Positions 15,372 through 24,745 are shown, numbered from the stretch's first letter. The stretch is DNA of 64,000 nucleotides from Halopseudomonas maritima (GCF_021545785.1 NZ_CP079801.1:2972001-3036000); one strand, 5' to 3'. The notes: a model not told the origin generated them from the letters alone. Numbers and translations are program-made.

Positions 15372-17150
15372 ATGACTGATACGCCCCAAGAAAGCTTTGC
15401 CCGCTCAAGCGCGCGCATTTACGCGCGCCTATTGACCTATGTAAAACCCTACTGGAAGGCCTTTGCCGTCAGTATTATCGGCTTCGCCATTTTTGCGTCG
15501 GCTCAGCCGGCCATGGCGTGGGTGCTGAAGTACTTTGTCGATGGCCTGGCCGAAGGTGCGGATGCCTTGTTCTTTGGCGTTCCGCTGATCTGGGGGTTTC
15601 CTGCCTTTATCGTGCTAATCGCCTTCTATCAGGGGATCGGCTCTTATCTGGGTAACTATTTCATTGCCAAGGTGTCGCTCGGCGTGGTGCATGACTTGCG
15701 CACGGCCTTGTTCGACAACCTGCTGACCTTGCCCAATCGCTATTTTGACCTGAACAACTCAGGGCATCTTGTGTCGCGCATTACCTTCAATGTCACCATG
15801 GTGACCGGCGCTGCGACCGACGCGATCAAGGTGGTGTTTCGTGAAGGGCTGACGGTGGTTTTTCTGTTTGCCTACCTGTTGTGGATGAACTGGATGCTGA
15901 CGCTGGTATTGATCGCGATCCTGCCGGTGATTGGCCTGATGGTGAACAGCGCGAGCAAGAAGTTTCGCAAGCAGAGCAAAAAGATCCAGACGGCGATGGG
16001 TGATGTGACCCACGTTACTTCCGAGACCATTACTGGTTTTCGTGTCGTGCGCAGCTTCGGCGGCGAGCGCTACGAGTCAGATCGCTTCCACTCGGCGAGT
16101 GAAGCAAACCGTCAGCGCGGGTTGAAGATGATTCGCACCGGTGCGGTATTCACGCCGACCCTTCAACTGGTGACCTATGGCGCGATGGCGACGGTGATGT
16201 TTCTGGTGCTGTTTCTGCGCGGTGATGCCACTGCCGGTGACTTGGTTGCCTACATTACTGCCGCCGGCCTGCTGCCCAAGCCGATTCGCCAGCTATCAGA
16301 GGTCAGCGCCAATATTCAGAAGGGCATAGCAGCAGCAGAGAGCATTTTCGAGCAGCTGGATGAGGTGCCTGAAGTAGATACCGGCACATTGGAAAGCGGG
16401 CGGGTAGGCGGTCGTCTGGAGGTGAATAACCTGACGTTCTACTATCCTGGCACCAGCAAACGGGTTCTCAATGACATCAGTTTCCGCGTCGAGCCGGGAC
16501 AGATGGTGGCGCTGGTTGGGCGCTCGGGGAGTGGCAAGTCCACACTGGCCAACCTGATTCCGCGTTTCTATCAGCACGAGGAGGGTGAGATTCTGCTTGA
16601 TGGCATGCCGCTGCAGAACTTTACCCTGCGCAACCTGCGTAGACAGATCGCCCTGGTCAGCCAGAATGTCACGCTGTTTAACGATACCGTGGCCAACAAC
16701 ATCGCCTACGGTGATCTTGCCGGTGCCCCCCGTGACAGCATCGTGGCTGCGGCAGAGGCGGCTTATGCGAAGGAGTTCATTGACCTACTTCCCGAGGGCT
16801 TTGACACCTTGGTCGGTGAGAACGGCGTACTGCTTTCCGGTGGTCAGCGCCAGCGCCTGGCGATTGCCCGGGCCCTGCTCAAGGACGCGCCGCTGCTGAT
16901 TCTGGATGAGGCTACCTCGGCGCTGGATACCGAGTCCGAGCGGCATATCCAGGCGGCGCTGGACCGGGTTATGCAGGGGCGTACCACGTTGGTTATTGCG
17001 CACCGCCTGTCGACCATCGAGAAAGCGGATGTGATCATGGTCATGGATCAGGGGCAGATAGTCGAGCGCGGCACTCATAAGGAGTTGCTGGCGCTCAACG
17101 GTTATTACGCCAAGCTGCACAGCATGCAGTTTGAGGAAGAGCAGGCCTAA
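15372..17150 (+). CDS. msbA: Lipid A-core flippase, ABC transporter
   Basis: Flips lipid A-core across the inner membrane, powered by ATP. It has 592 residues, with an N-terminal six-helix ABC transmembrane domain (about 25-320; for example AFAVSIIGFAIFASAQP). The C-terminal nucleotide-binding domain has Walker A GRSGSGKST at about 383-391, signature LSGGQRQR at 488 and Walker B LLILDEATSA near 507. I chose ATG 15372 (MTDTPQESF) with AAGG upstream instead of the longer frame from 15315, whose first 19 residues look non-coding. hldE follows after 52 bp on the same strand, as in Pseudomonas generally. Confidence 0.96.
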   Translation: MTDTPQESFARSSARIYARLLTYVKPYWKAFAVSIIGFAIFASAQPAMAWVLKYFVDGLAEGADALFFGVPLIWGFPAFIVLIAFYQGIGSYLGNYFIAKVSLGVVHDLRTALFDNLLTLPNRYFDLNNSGHLVSRITFNVTMVTGAATDAIKVVFREGLTVVFLFAYLLWMNWMLTLVLIAILPVIGLMVNSASKKFRKQSKKIQTAMGDVTHVTSETITGFRVVRSFGGERYESDRFHSASEANRQRGLKMIRTGAVFTPTLQLVTYGAMATVMFLVLFLRGDATAGDLVAYITAAGLLPKPIRQLSEVSANIQKGIAAAESIFEQLDEVPEVDTGTLESGRVGGRLEVNNLTFYYPGTSKRVLNDISFRVEPGQMVALVGRSGSGKSTLANLIPRFYQHEEGEILLDGMPLQNFTLRNLRRQIALVSQNVTLFNDTVANNIAYGDLAGAPRDSIVAAAEAAYAKEFIDLLPEGFDTLVGENGVLLSGGQRQRLAIARALLKDAPLLILDEATSALDTESERHIQAALDRVMQGRTTLVIAHRLSTIEKADVIMVMDQGQIVERGTHKELLALNGYYAKLHSMQFEEEQA

Positions 17151-17202
17151 CAGGTTTAATGCGTGGCTGTCAGCTGGGCCGCCACTACAGGTGATGAAGA
17201 CA

Positions 17203-18633
17203 ATGAAATTGAGCATGCCCCGATTCGACTCTGCCCCGGTTCTGGTGGTTGGTGATGTAATGCTGGATCGCTACTGGCATGGGCCGACCAACCGTATTTC
17301 ACCGGAGGCGCCGGTGCCGGTGGTCAAGGTTGACCAGATCGAGGACCGCCCGGGTGGGGCAGGGAACGTCGCCCTGAATATCGCGGCGCTGGGCGCGCCA
17401 GCCTGGCTGGTTGGGGTGACTGGCAAGGATGAAGCGGCCGACAGTTTGCAACAGCGCCTGAACGCCGCGGGCGTCTACTGCGATTTTCAGCAGCACGCGG
17501 CGCAGCCGACCATCACCAAGTTGCGCGTCATGAGCCGCCACCAGCAATTGATTCGGCTGGATTTTGAACAGGCTTTTGAGACTGATGCCCAGGCGCTGCT
17601 CGAGTCGGTGGCGGCGCTGCTGGACAAGGTCAAGGTGTTGATCCTCTCGGACTATGGCAAGGGCGCGCTGGTTAACCATCAGGCGCTGATTGCGCTGGCC
17701 CGCGAGCGCGGCGTGCCGGTGCTGGCCGACCCCAAGGGTAGCGATTTCTCGATTTACCGTGGGGCCAGCCTGATTACCCCCAATCTGTCTGAGTTTGAAG
17801 CGGTGGTGGGGCGCTGTGAGACCGAGCAGGCGCTGGTCGATAAGGGCATGGCGCTGATTGACGAACTGGCGCTCGATGCGCTGCTGGTAACCCGCAGCGA
17901 GCAGGGCATGACGTTGTTGCGCAAGGCCGAGGGTGCGCTGCACCTGCCGGCGCGCGCGCGCGAGGTGTTTGATGTCACCGGCGCAGGCGACACCGTAATC
18001 TCTACCCTGGCTGCCGCCTTGGCGGCCGGTGAGGCGCTGCCGCAGGCAGTGGCACTGGCCAACCACGCGGCCAGTATCGTGGTGGGCAAGCTCGGCACCG
18101 CCGCGATCAGTGCGCCCGAGCTGCGCCGTGCGGTGCAGCAGGAACAGGGCAGCGGCAGGGGTGTGCTGGGTGTCGAGCAGTTGCTGCAAGCGCTCGAGGA
18201 TGCGCGAGCCCATGGCGAACGGATCGTCTTCACCAACGGGTGTTTCGACATCATCCACGCCGGCCACGTCGGTTACCTGGAAGAGGCGCGCGCTCAGGGT
18301 GATCGGCTGATCGTCGCTATCAATGACGACGCCTCGGTAAGCCGGCTGAAGGGGCCGGGGCGGCCGATTAACAGTGTCGAGCGACGGATGACGGTGCTCG
18401 CCGGGTTGGGGGCGGTTGATTGGGTGATCAGCTTCAGCGAAGACACGCCTGAGCGCCTGCTCGAACAGGTCAAGCCGGATGTACTGGTCAAGGGTGGCGA
18501 TTACAGCGTTGATCAGGTGGTCGGTGGGCCGATTGTGCAGGCCTACGGTGGTGAGGTGAAGGTGCTCAACTTTGTTGAAAGCTGCTCAACCACCGCAATT
18601 GTTGAGAAAATCCGCGAGCGTGGCGACGACTGA
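17203..18633 (+). CDS. hldE: Bifunctional heptose 7-phosphate kinase / heptose 1-phosphate adenylyltransferase
   Basis: Two steps in making ADP-heptose for the LPS inner core. The N-terminal ribokinase-like domain (about 1-320) phosphorylates D-glycero-beta-D-manno-heptose 7-phosphate (LVVGDVMLDRYWHG near the start; DVTGAGDTVIS active site). The C-terminal cytidylyltransferase-fold domain, from about 340, adenylates C1 (FTNGCFDIIHAGHVGYL from 343). Start ATG 17203 (MKLSMPRFD) matches Pseudomonas homologues; ATG 17194 is a close alternative and the frame to 17131 overlaps msbA. 476 residues is the usual length (older name rfaE). Confidence 0.96.
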   Translation: MKLSMPRFDSAPVLVVGDVMLDRYWHGPTNRISPEAPVPVVKVDQIEDRPGGAGNVALNIAALGAPAWLVGVTGKDEAADSLQQRLNAAGVYCDFQQHAAQPTITKLRVMSRHQQLIRLDFEQAFETDAQALLESVAALLDKVKVLILSDYGKGALVNHQALIALARERGVPVLADPKGSDFSIYRGASLITPNLSEFEAVVGRCETEQALVDKGMALIDELALDALLVTRSEQGMTLLRKAEGALHLPARAREVFDVTGAGDTVISTLAAALAAGEALPQAVALANHAASIVVGKLGTAAISAPELRRAVQQEQGSGRGVLGVEQLLQALEDARAHGERIVFTNGCFDIIHAGHVGYLEEARAQGDRLIVAINDDASVSRLKGPGRPINSVERRMTVLAGLGAVDWVISFSEDTPERLLEQVKPDVLVKGGDYSVDQVVGGPIVQAYGGEVKVLNFVESCSTTAIVEKIRERGDD

Positions 18634-18649
18634 ATTTTCTTAACGCTCT

Positions 18650-18675
18650 GCCGTCGTTCGTTCGTGAACGGCGGC
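18650..18675. terminator. Hairpin between convergent hldE and minus-strand gene
   Basis: GCCGTCGTTC at 18650-18659 pairs with GAACGGCGGC at 18666-18675 (10 bp, one G-U pair, 6-nt loop). It lies between the two convergent stops, the expected place for a shared terminator, but no clear T-tract follows on either strand. Confidence 0.4.
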
Positions 18676-18703
18676 GCTGTCGCTGCAGCCACTCAGAACC
18701 TCT

Positions 18704-19570
18704 TTATAGCCCGTCTGATAGCGCGCAATTGCCCGCCGCTACCAGCCAGCCCTGTTGTGGCGCAAACGCCTCGCTGAGCAGAAGGTCTTCGGTGGGCTGG
18801 GCAACCAGCTCGCCCTGCTGCAGGCAGAACAGCTCGCCAGTGGCGTGATGGTTGCGGTACTCGGCCAGAAACAGCTCGGGGCGCTGGGTGTCCATCCGTG
18901 CGATCAGCTCGCCGCTTTCCTCATCCAGAAACTCGTCCGCATGTAGCAGGGACAGGTTGCGCAGCGTCTGCGGCAGTTGCAGGGTCATGCTGTAAACCAG
19001 CTGCAGCGAACTGCTGGGCAGGTGCACATAGGCGCGTGGCCGCTCCAGCAGGTTCAGTTCACGACACAGCACCGCCCGTGCGGCGCCACTGCGGGTGCCC
19101 AGACTAAAACTCTGCTCGTCGTCCAGTGGCAGGCTGTCGGCGTAAGGTGTGGGCAGCCAGGTATCCTGATAGCGGCCCTGCAGCCAGCCGCTCTCGCTGT
19201 GTATCAGCAGCTCCTCGGCGACCTCGGTCATCAGGGTCAGCAAGGGGACCCGCAGCTCGTGGGCTGGGACATACCCTGATAGCAGTTTCAGCACGCGGTC
19301 GCCGTGATCTGGGCGATCCTGACGCACCAGCAAACGAAAGTCGCGGCCCTGCCACTGCAGGTGCAGGTCGACCGAAACGCCCAGATTGGCCAGGGTGACC
19401 TCGAAACGATGGGGGTCATCCAGCGCTAGTGGTTGCCGCCGCGCTTGCATCTGCTCAAAGCTCAGCGGGCTGCCGACCGGTTCGTAACGCAGCACTTCCG
19501 GACTGGCGGCCACAGCGATGGCCTGGGTCTTGAAAGCGACGGGGTTCTTCCGGGCGACAATCTGGGTCAT
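18704..19570 (-). CDS. Conserved protein of unknown function, pseudomonad-type
   Basis: 288 residues; no signal peptide, membrane helix or nucleotide-binding motif that I recognise. Visible features are a segment rich in Trp/Gln/Arg near 74-85, then LLSGYVPAHELRVPLLTLMTEVAEELLIH near 97-125 and RPRAYVHLPSSSLQLVYSM near 180. Similar proteins next to this aldo/keto reductase in pseudomonads are sometimes labelled metal ABC transporter ATPase, but no ABC motif (Walker A or LSGGQ) is present, so I do not support that name. The start ATG is 3 nt after the upstream stop, so it is the third gene of a minus-strand operon. Confidence 0.7.
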   Translation of the reverse strand: MTQIVARKNPVAFKTQAIAVAASPEVLRYEPVGSPLSFEQMQARRQPLALDDPHRFEVTLANLGVSVDLHLQWQGRDFRLLVRQDRPDHGDRVLKLLSGYVPAHELRVPLLTLMTEVAEELLIHSESGWLQGRYQDTWLPTPYADSLPLDDEQSFSLGTRSGAARAVLCRELNLLERPRAYVHLPSSSLQLVYSMTLQLPQTLRNLSLLHADEFLDEESGELIARMDTQRPELFLAEYRNHHATGELFCLQQGELVAQPTEDLLLSEAFAPQQGWLVAAGNCALSDGL

Positions 19571-19573
19571 GCC

Positions 19574-20377
19574 TTACTCCATCTGCGTGAGTACCGAAAT
19601 GGCAGCCTCGACGTTCTGCGCCAGGTGCGCGGGGTTAATGGTGCCGATGATGGCGCTGGTGACCCCCTGATGGCCGAGTACCAGCTCAAGGCCGGCGCGT
19701 ACCGGGTCTTCGCCATCCAGGCACAGGTGTCCGCTGGCCAGCGCCTTTTTGATCAGAATGCCCTTGTTGTGTTGCAAGGCAAAGTCCAGCACCGAACGTT
19801 CAGCTTGCTCGCGCAGGTTGTAAGTGACCATGGCGCAGTCGCCCTGCTGCAGGGCGCGCAAGCCGCCTTTGACGGTCTTGCCGGAGAATCCGTAGGCCAG
19901 AATCAGACCCTCTTGCTTGAGCTGGGCAAGTGTTGGGTAGACCTCCTGGTCGAGCACCTCGAGATCATTACCGTCCGAGTGCACCAGTACCAGTTCCAAA
20001 CGATCAGTGCCCAAGCGTTGCAGGGAGCGTTCGACTGAGCGGCGGGTGTGCTCGGCGGAAAAATCGAAGTGTGACTGCCCGTCAGTGAACTCCTCGCCAA
20101 CCTTGCTGCAGATCACCCATTGATCGCGCTGGCCTTTGAGCAATGGGCCAAGGCGTTGCTCGCTAGTGCCGTAGGCCGGCGCAGTGTCGAGCAGGTTGAT
20201 ACCCAAATCGCGGGCCTGCGCCAGCAGATTAAGCACGGCGCCGTCATCCGGCAGTTCGAACCCGCTGGGGTACTTCACGCCCTGATTGCGTCCGATCTTG
20301 ACGGTCCCTAACCCCAGTGGTGACAGCTGCAGGCCGGTGCTGCCGAGTGTGCGGTAAAACGGTTGCAGGGTGCTCAT
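19574..20377 (-). CDS. Aldo/keto reductase
   Basis: 267-residue NAD(P)H-dependent oxidoreductase. The N-terminus LGSTGLQLSPLGLGTVKIG leads to the catalytic block NLLDTAPAYGTSEQRLG (about 61-77, with Asp and Tyr), a lysine in VICSKVGEEF and the histidine in LVLVHSDGND (about 137-146). The start ATG 20377 shares ATGA with the stop of the FAD oxidoreductase gene, so the longer frame to 20395 is rejected. It is coupled in an operon with an FAD oxidoreductase and a conserved unknown, as at PAO1 PA4991-PA4993 (from memory). The substrate is not known. Confidence 0.88.
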   Translation of the reverse strand: MSTLQPFYRTLGSTGLQLSPLGLGTVKIGRNQGVKYPSGFELPDDGAVLNLLAQARDLGINLLDTAPAYGTSEQRLGPLLKGQRDQWVICSKVGEEFTDGQSHFDFSAEHTRRSVERSLQRLGTDRLELVLVHSDGNDLEVLDQEVYPTLAQLKQEGLILAYGFSGKTVKGGLRALQQGDCAMVTYNLREQAERSVLDFALQHNKGILIKKALASGHLCLDGEDPVRAGLELVLGHQGVTSAIIGTINPAHLAQNVEAAISVLTQME

Positions 20378-21552
20378 CGGAAACACATGTCCCACACCGG
20401 CTCGGCGACGCGAGGGCGCGGCAGATCGTCCGGTAGCGACGGGTAGTTCTGCGGCTTGATCTGCTGGCGTGTCAGCTCCTCAAGCACCAGATCACTGAGG
20501 TTGGGGGCCAGCGCCAGTTTGGTTGGCCAGCTGATCAGCGCATTGCCCTTGGCCTGCACGTAGGCGTTGTCGGGGCGCACCAGCCCACTTTGCGCCGGTT
20601 CTGCACGGTTTACCGGCAGAGTGGTCCACTGGCAGTTCTCGAGGTTGATCCAGGGTAAGAGTTCGGCCAGCTCGCGTTTGGCGGCGGCGATCAGCGCGTC
20701 GGCGGTCTGGTTGACGCCCTGTTCAGCCAGTTCGCCACCCAGATACCAGCACCACTGGCCGTCTTCACAGGGATGGGTAGTGACGGTCAGCCGTGGCTTG
20801 GGACTGGCACCCAGGCAGTGGGCATACAACGGTGGCAGTTGAGGACCCTTGACCAGCACCATCTGCAGCGGGCGGCGCTGCATTGCGGGCTCGCTTTCGC
20901 CCCAGTCCTGCAAGAGCGCGTCAGTGCCTTCGCCAGCGGTCAGCACATAGCGCTGGGCGCGGATGCTGGCGCCCTGCAGCTGTACACCGCTGATACTGCC
21001 GTCGTCGGCGCGCAGCAGGTGCGGGCTGCTGTCGGCAATCAGACCATCACCGCTCAGCTCGGCGAGCCGCTCAATAGCGGCCGGCACGTCCAGTACCAGC
21101 TCGCCTAATTGGTAAACCTTGCCGCGAAAGGCCGGGTTGTTGAACACCTTCGGCAATGCCTTGCCTTTGACCTGGTCAACCCGTCCGCGCAGGGCCTTGC
21201 TGGCGAAAAAGCCGGCCAGATTGCTGATCAGGCTGCCGGGGGACCACAGGTAGTGGTGCTCGGACAGTACCCGCACGCCGCGCAAGTCCAGCTCACCCTG
21301 GCCGGCCAGACAGCTGCGCCAGCGCTCGGGCATGCCGGCGATGGCTTCGGTAGCGGCGTTGAGCTTGCCGCCCAACGCGTACTTGATACCGCCGTGGATG
21401 ATGCCCTGGGATTTCACGCTCTGGCCGCCGCCGAGCGCGCCGCGCTCCACCAGCAATGTGTGGTAGCCCGCCTGACGCAGCCGGGCATTGAGCCACAGGC
21501 CGGCGATGCCGCCGCCGAGAATGCAGATGTCGGTATCGAGGGTTGTACTCAT
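20374..21552 (-). CDS. FAD-dependent oxidoreductase (DAO family)
   Basis: 392-residue flavoprotein of the D-amino-acid oxidase/glycerol-3-phosphate dehydrogenase type. The dinucleotide motif ICILGGGIAGLWLNARL lies at about 9-25, followed by LLVERGALGGGQS and SQGIIHGGIKYALGG near 50. The start ATG 21552 (MSTTLDTD) has GGGAG just upstream; the longer frame to 21615 would leave little room for the divergent waaA promoter. First gene of a three-gene minus-strand operon, divergent from waaA. Similar to PAO1 PA4991 (from memory); the substrate is unknown. Confidence 0.85.
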   Translation of the reverse strand: MSTTLDTDICILGGGIAGLWLNARLRQAGYHTLLVERGALGGGQSVKSQGIIHGGIKYALGGKLNAATEAIAGMPERWRSCLAGQGELDLRGVRVLSEHHYLWSPGSLISNLAGFFASKALRGRVDQVKGKALPKVFNNPAFRGKVYQLGELVLDVPAAIERLAELSGDGLIADSSPHLLRADDGSISGVQLQGASIRAQRYVLTAGEGTDALLQDWGESEPAMQRRPLQMVLVKGPQLPPLYAHCLGASPKPRLTVTTHPCEDGQWCWYLGGELAEQGVNQTADALIAAAKRELAELLPWINLENCQWTTLPVNRAEPAQSGLVRPDNAYVQAKGNALISWPTKLALAPNLSDLVLEELTRQQIKPQNYPSLPDDLPRPRVAEPVWDMCFR

Positions 21553-21659
21553 GGGCTCCCGCTGAAGGTTCAATAAAGGCTCCCTAGTATAGTCTTTGGC
21601 GGCGGGCTGGGTCACACTTGCAAGCCATGGCCATTCAAGGCTCTACCTCAGGAGATTCC

Positions 21660-22919
21660 ATGGCGCGTCGTTTCTATTCCCTGCTGTTCTTCCTGTGCAT
21701 GCCGCTGGTGCTGTTGCGGCTCCTGTATCGTGCGATAAAGGCGCCAGCGTACGCTCGCCGCTGGGCTGAGCGTTTTGCCCTGGGGGGAGACGTGCGCGCA
21801 GGTGGTATCTGGGTGCACGCGGTGTCGGTGGGAGAGAGCATCGCCGCCGCTCCCATGGTGCGCGAATTGATGCGCCGCTATCCCGAGTTGCCGATCACCA
21901 TCACCTGCATGACGCCGACCGGGTCCGCACAGATCCGCAAGCTGTTCGGCGCCCAGGTAGGACACGCCTATCTGCCGTACGACCTGCCGTGGCTGCAACG
22001 CCGCTTGCTGCGACGTTTGCAGCCGCGCGTCGGGATTATCATGGAAACCGAGTTGTGGCCCAACTTGGTAGCAGAAGCCAAGCGTGCCCAGGTGCCCCTG
22101 GTGCTGGCCAATGCGCGGTTGTCAGAGCGCTCTGCCCGCGGCTATCAGCGCGTTGCACCCCTGGTTCGCCCCATGTTTGCCGCGCTGGACTGGGTCGCGG
22201 TGCAAAGCCAGGCTGAAGCGCTGCGTTTTGTCACGCTGGGTGTGGTGCGTGAACAGCTGCAGGTGACCGGCAGCATTAAGTTTGACTTTCGCCCGGACCC
22301 CATGTTGTTGCAGCAAGCAGCGGATCTGCGTGCACGCTGGGGTGAGCGGCCGGTGTGGATCGCCGCCAGTACCCACGCAGGCGAAGATGAACAGGTGCTG
22401 CGGGCTCATCAACAGGTGTTGCGGCACCGTCCCGATGCCTTGCTGATTCTGGTGCCGCGCCATCCCGAGCGCTTTGATGCGGTGACACGTCAGGTGCAAG
22501 ACGCGGGGCTGGCCGCGGTCCGGCGCAGTAGTGGCCAGTTGCCGGCGGCTGATCAGCAGGTACTGGTGGGCGACACCATGGGCGAGCTGGTGCTGCTGTA
22601 CGCCTGCGCCGATCTGGCCTTCGTTGGTGGGTCGCTGGTGCCCAACGGCGGGCACAACTATCTGGAGCCGGCCGCCCTGGCCTTGCCGGTACTGTCTGGC
22701 CCGCACCGTTTCAACTTCACTGAAATCAGTGAACTGCTGGAAGGCGCCGGCGCTCTGCAGGTGGTCAACGATGAGGCTGCTTTGGCTGTGGCGGTGCAGG
22801 GGCTGCTGGACGACGAAGCTGCTCGCCGGCACGCCGGAGCCGCCGGCAAGGCGGTAGTAGAGGATAATCAGGGGGCGCTTGAACGGTTGCTGGCCGGAAT
22901 CGCACGCTTCTTGAGTTAA
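21660..22919 (+). CDS. waaA: 3-deoxy-D-manno-octulosonic acid (Kdo) transferase
   Basis: Transfers Kdo from CMP-Kdo to lipid IVA, joining lipid A to the core at the inner-membrane cytoplasmic face. It has 419 residues and is a GT30-family GT-B enzyme. It opens with a membrane anchor (about 4-22), then IWVHAVSVGESIAAAPMV, TCMTPTGSAQ, YLPYDLPW and METELWPNL (about 126-134). The end has FVGGSLVPNGGHNYLEPAAL. AGGAG before ATG 21660 fixes the start against the frame from 21618. A strong bidirectional terminator follows immediately. Confidence 0.96.
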   Translation: MARRFYSLLFFLCMPLVLLRLLYRAIKAPAYARRWAERFALGGDVRAGGIWVHAVSVGESIAAAPMVRELMRRYPELPITITCMTPTGSAQIRKLFGAQVGHAYLPYDLPWLQRRLLRRLQPRVGIIMETELWPNLVAEAKRAQVPLVLANARLSERSARGYQRVAPLVRPMFAALDWVAVQSQAEALRFVTLGVVREQLQVTGSIKFDFRPDPMLLQQAADLRARWGERPVWIAASTHAGEDEQVLRAHQQVLRHRPDALLILVPRHPERFDAVTRQVQDAGLAAVRRSSGQLPAADQQVLVGDTMGELVLLYACADLAFVGGSLVPNGGHNYLEPAALALPVLSGPHRFNFTEISELLEGAGALQVVNDEAALAVAVQGLLDDEAARRHAGAAGKAVVEDNQGALERLLAGIARFLS

Positions 22920-22920
22920 G

Positions 22921-22956
22921 AAACAACAACGGCGCCTGCAGGCGCCGTTGTTGTTT
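22921..22956. terminator. 36-bp perfect palindrome, bidirectional terminator of waaA and tolC
   Basis: AAACAACAACGGCGCC at 22921-22936 is followed by TGCA and the exact reverse complement to 22956. The GC-rich core is flanked by A/C-rich and T/G-rich arms, so an interrupted T-tract is seen on both strands. It lies between the convergent stops of waaA (22919) and tolC (22966). Confidence 0.85.
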
Positions 22957-22965
22957 GTGGGGTGT

Positions 22966-24405
22966 TCAGAAGGTGGTGCTGTCGGGGTCGCTCGGCAGTG
23001 ACGGGGCTGGGGCCGGACGACCGCCCAGGGACATCTGCTCCAGCTCTTCGGGCGTCGCCTGGGGGATGAAGTCGCGGTCCGGGTCGTAATTGGGGTTCAG
23101 CCACTGGGACAGGTCCTGCAGGTCCTGAGGGCTCAGGGTGCCGGCAGCCAGCTTCAGGTTCAGGTTGTTGATGATGTAGTTGTAACGCACGGTGTTGTAG
23201 TCACGCACGGTGCGGAACAGGTTGCGCTGGGCCTGAAGTACGTCGACTACGTTGCGGGTGCCCACTTCATAGCCGGTCTGGGTGGCGTCCAGTGCCGCCT
23301 TGGCCGAGACAATCGCCTGGCGGCGGGCGGTTACTTCTTCCACGCTGGATGTCACAGTGCGGTAGAGGTTGCGGGTGTTTTCGACCACGCGGCGGCGCTG
23401 CGCCTCGCTGCCTTGCTCGGCCTGGGTTAGACGGTAGGTCGATTCGCGCACCCGAGAGGTGGTCAGCCCGCCGGTGAACAGCGGCATGCTCAACTCCACG
23501 CCAAAGCTGGTCAGCTCGGTATCGGCGCTGGCCTGGCCGGCAGCCGGGATGCTGGCGCCGCCGTTGTCGTTGCTGTAGCGCACGAAGGCGTCGACCACCG
23601 GAGCATAGCCGGCCTTGCTGCTGCGCAGGGTGTCTTCTGCGCTTTCAATGGCATACCGACTGGCCTGCAGGGTGAGGTTTTGCGCGGCGGCGGTTTCTAC
23701 CCACTCCTGCATACTGGCGGGGGTCGGTGGCAGTACGGGCAGCTCGTGGCTGATACCGTAGAGGCTGTCGTAGCTCTGGTTGGTCAGGCGCGTCAGGGCC
23801 TGGTAGCTGACATCCAGGTTGGTTTCTGCTGTCAGGCGCGCGGCGCGGGCGCTGTCATAGCCGGCACGCGCTTCCAGTACGTCGGTGCGGGCCGACAGGC
23901 CGACGTCAAAGCGTTCCTGCGCCTGCTCAAGCTGACGCTCAAAGGCCTTTTCCTCGGCCTTGGCGGTGGCTAGGTTATCGGAGGCGCGCAGCACATCAAA
24001 ATACGCCTGTGAAACCTCCAGAATCAGATTCTGCTGTGTTGCCGAGAACTCCAGCTGTGCCTGCTGGCTGACCGATTTGGCAGCCTGATAGGTGAACCAG
24101 CGGTCCGCGCGAAACAGCGGCTGGGTCAGACTGGCCTGGTAGTAATGGGTGGAGTACTCATCACCCCCCACATTGTCGATCTCCAGATCCTCCCGTGCGG
24201 CGCCGGCGCCAATACCCAGGTTGGGCAGCAACTGCGAGCGCGCTTGCGGCAGGGCTTCCTGGCGGGCCAGGGCATCCGCTTCGGCGGCGGCCAAATCAGC
24301 GCTGTTCAGCACGGCTTCGCGGTAAATAGTCATCAGATCGGTGTTGGCAGCCGCCGGGCCGGAAACACCAGCCAGCAGCAAGGCGACATACAGAGGGCGG
24401 AACAT
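22966..24405 (-). CDS. tolC: TolC-family outer membrane efflux/secretion channel
   Basis: 479-residue outer-membrane channel, used by tripartite efflux pumps and type I secretion. A signal peptide is visible (FRPLYVALLLAGVSGPAAANT, cleavage probably after AAA or AAN). Two OEP repeats follow, about 25-215 and 235-430, with the typical EVSQAYFDVLRA and NTRNLYRTV segments and YEVGTRNVVDVLQAQRNL in the second. ATG 24405 has AAGGA 7 nt upstream, better than the frame to 24435. It is transcribed away from thiC and converges on waaA. PAO1 has the homologue PA4974 next to thiC (from memory), and E. coli tolC also neighbours nudF-yqiB-cpdA. Confidence 0.92.
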   Translation of the reverse strand: MFRPLYVALLLAGVSGPAAANTDLMTIYREAVLNSADLAAAEADALARQEALPQARSQLLPNLGIGAGAAREDLEIDNVGGDEYSTHYYQASLTQPLFRADRWFTYQAAKSVSQQAQLEFSATQQNLILEVSQAYFDVLRASDNLATAKAEEKAFERQLEQAQERFDVGLSARTDVLEARAGYDSARAARLTAETNLDVSYQALTRLTNQSYDSLYGISHELPVLPPTPASMQEWVETAAAQNLTLQASRYAIESAEDTLRSSKAGYAPVVDAFVRYSNDNGGASIPAAGQASADTELTSFGVELSMPLFTGGLTTSRVRESTYRLTQAEQGSEAQRRRVVENTRNLYRTVTSSVEEVTARRQAIVSAKAALDATQTGYEVGTRNVVDVLQAQRNLFRTVRDYNTVRYNYIINNLNLKLAAGTLSPQDLQDLSQWLNPNYDPDRDFIPQATPEELEQMSLGGRPAPAPSLPSDPDSTTF

Positions 24406-24513
24406 GCAGACATCCTTCGCATGGGGGAGAGTCAAGCAAGGCTAAAAGGCTCGGCAGCCGGGGTCAAGCGAGCAGACGGTAACAATCGGGAACAAACTGT
24501 TGCCGCCTGTTTT

Positions 24514-24540
24514 GCTGACATTTTCGCCGATTTTGTCAGC
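24514..24540. repeat. Inverted repeat in the tolC-thiC intergenic region
   Basis: GCTGACA (24514-24520) and TGTCAGC (24534-24540) are exact inverted copies separated by 13 AT-rich bases. Position between the two divergent starts would suit an operator, perhaps for tolC, but no regulator is implied by sequence. Confidence 0.4.
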
Positions 24541-24577
24541 CGGTGCGCCGCTGCTTTTCGATTGGTGCGCGTGCCGC

Positions 24578-24607
24578 TTGCGGCCGGGTAAGAACAGCCC
24601 CTAGACT
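24578..24607 (+). promoter_or_regulatory. Candidate sigma-70 promoter for thiC
   Basis: TTGCGG at 24578-24583 and TAGACT at 24602-24607 with an 18-bp spacer. Transcription would start just upstream of the TPP aptamer. Confidence 0.45.
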
Positions 24608-24616
24608 ATGCCGACA

Positions 24617-24697
24617 TCTTGACGGGGTGCTGCCTGCTTGGCAGCTGAGATGATACCCGTTGAACCTGAACCGGTTAGCACCGGCGTAGGAATCGAG
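24617..24697 (+). ncRNA. TPP riboswitch (thi box) of thiC
   Basis: The conserved aptamer parts are all present: GGGGTGC near 24624, CTGAGATGATACCC near 24645, then TTGAACCTGAACCGGTTAGCA and CCGGCGTAGGAA up to about 24691. It binds thiamine pyrophosphate and shuts down thiC expression when TPP is plentiful. About 85 nt separate it from the thiC ATG, enough for an expression platform. Confidence 0.95.
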
Positions 24698-24706
24698 ATA
24701 GACGGC

Positions 24707-24745
24707 AACCGCGAGTCCGTAAGGGCTGGCGTAGCCGTGGTTTTT
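24707..24745 (+). terminator. Possible expression-platform terminator of the TPP riboswitch
   Basis: AACCGCG (24707-24713) can pair with CGTGGTT (24736-24742, one G-U), with an inner AGTCC/GGGCT stem, followed by TTTTT (24741-24745). This would allow transcriptional termination. Control at translation is equally possible. Confidence 0.45.
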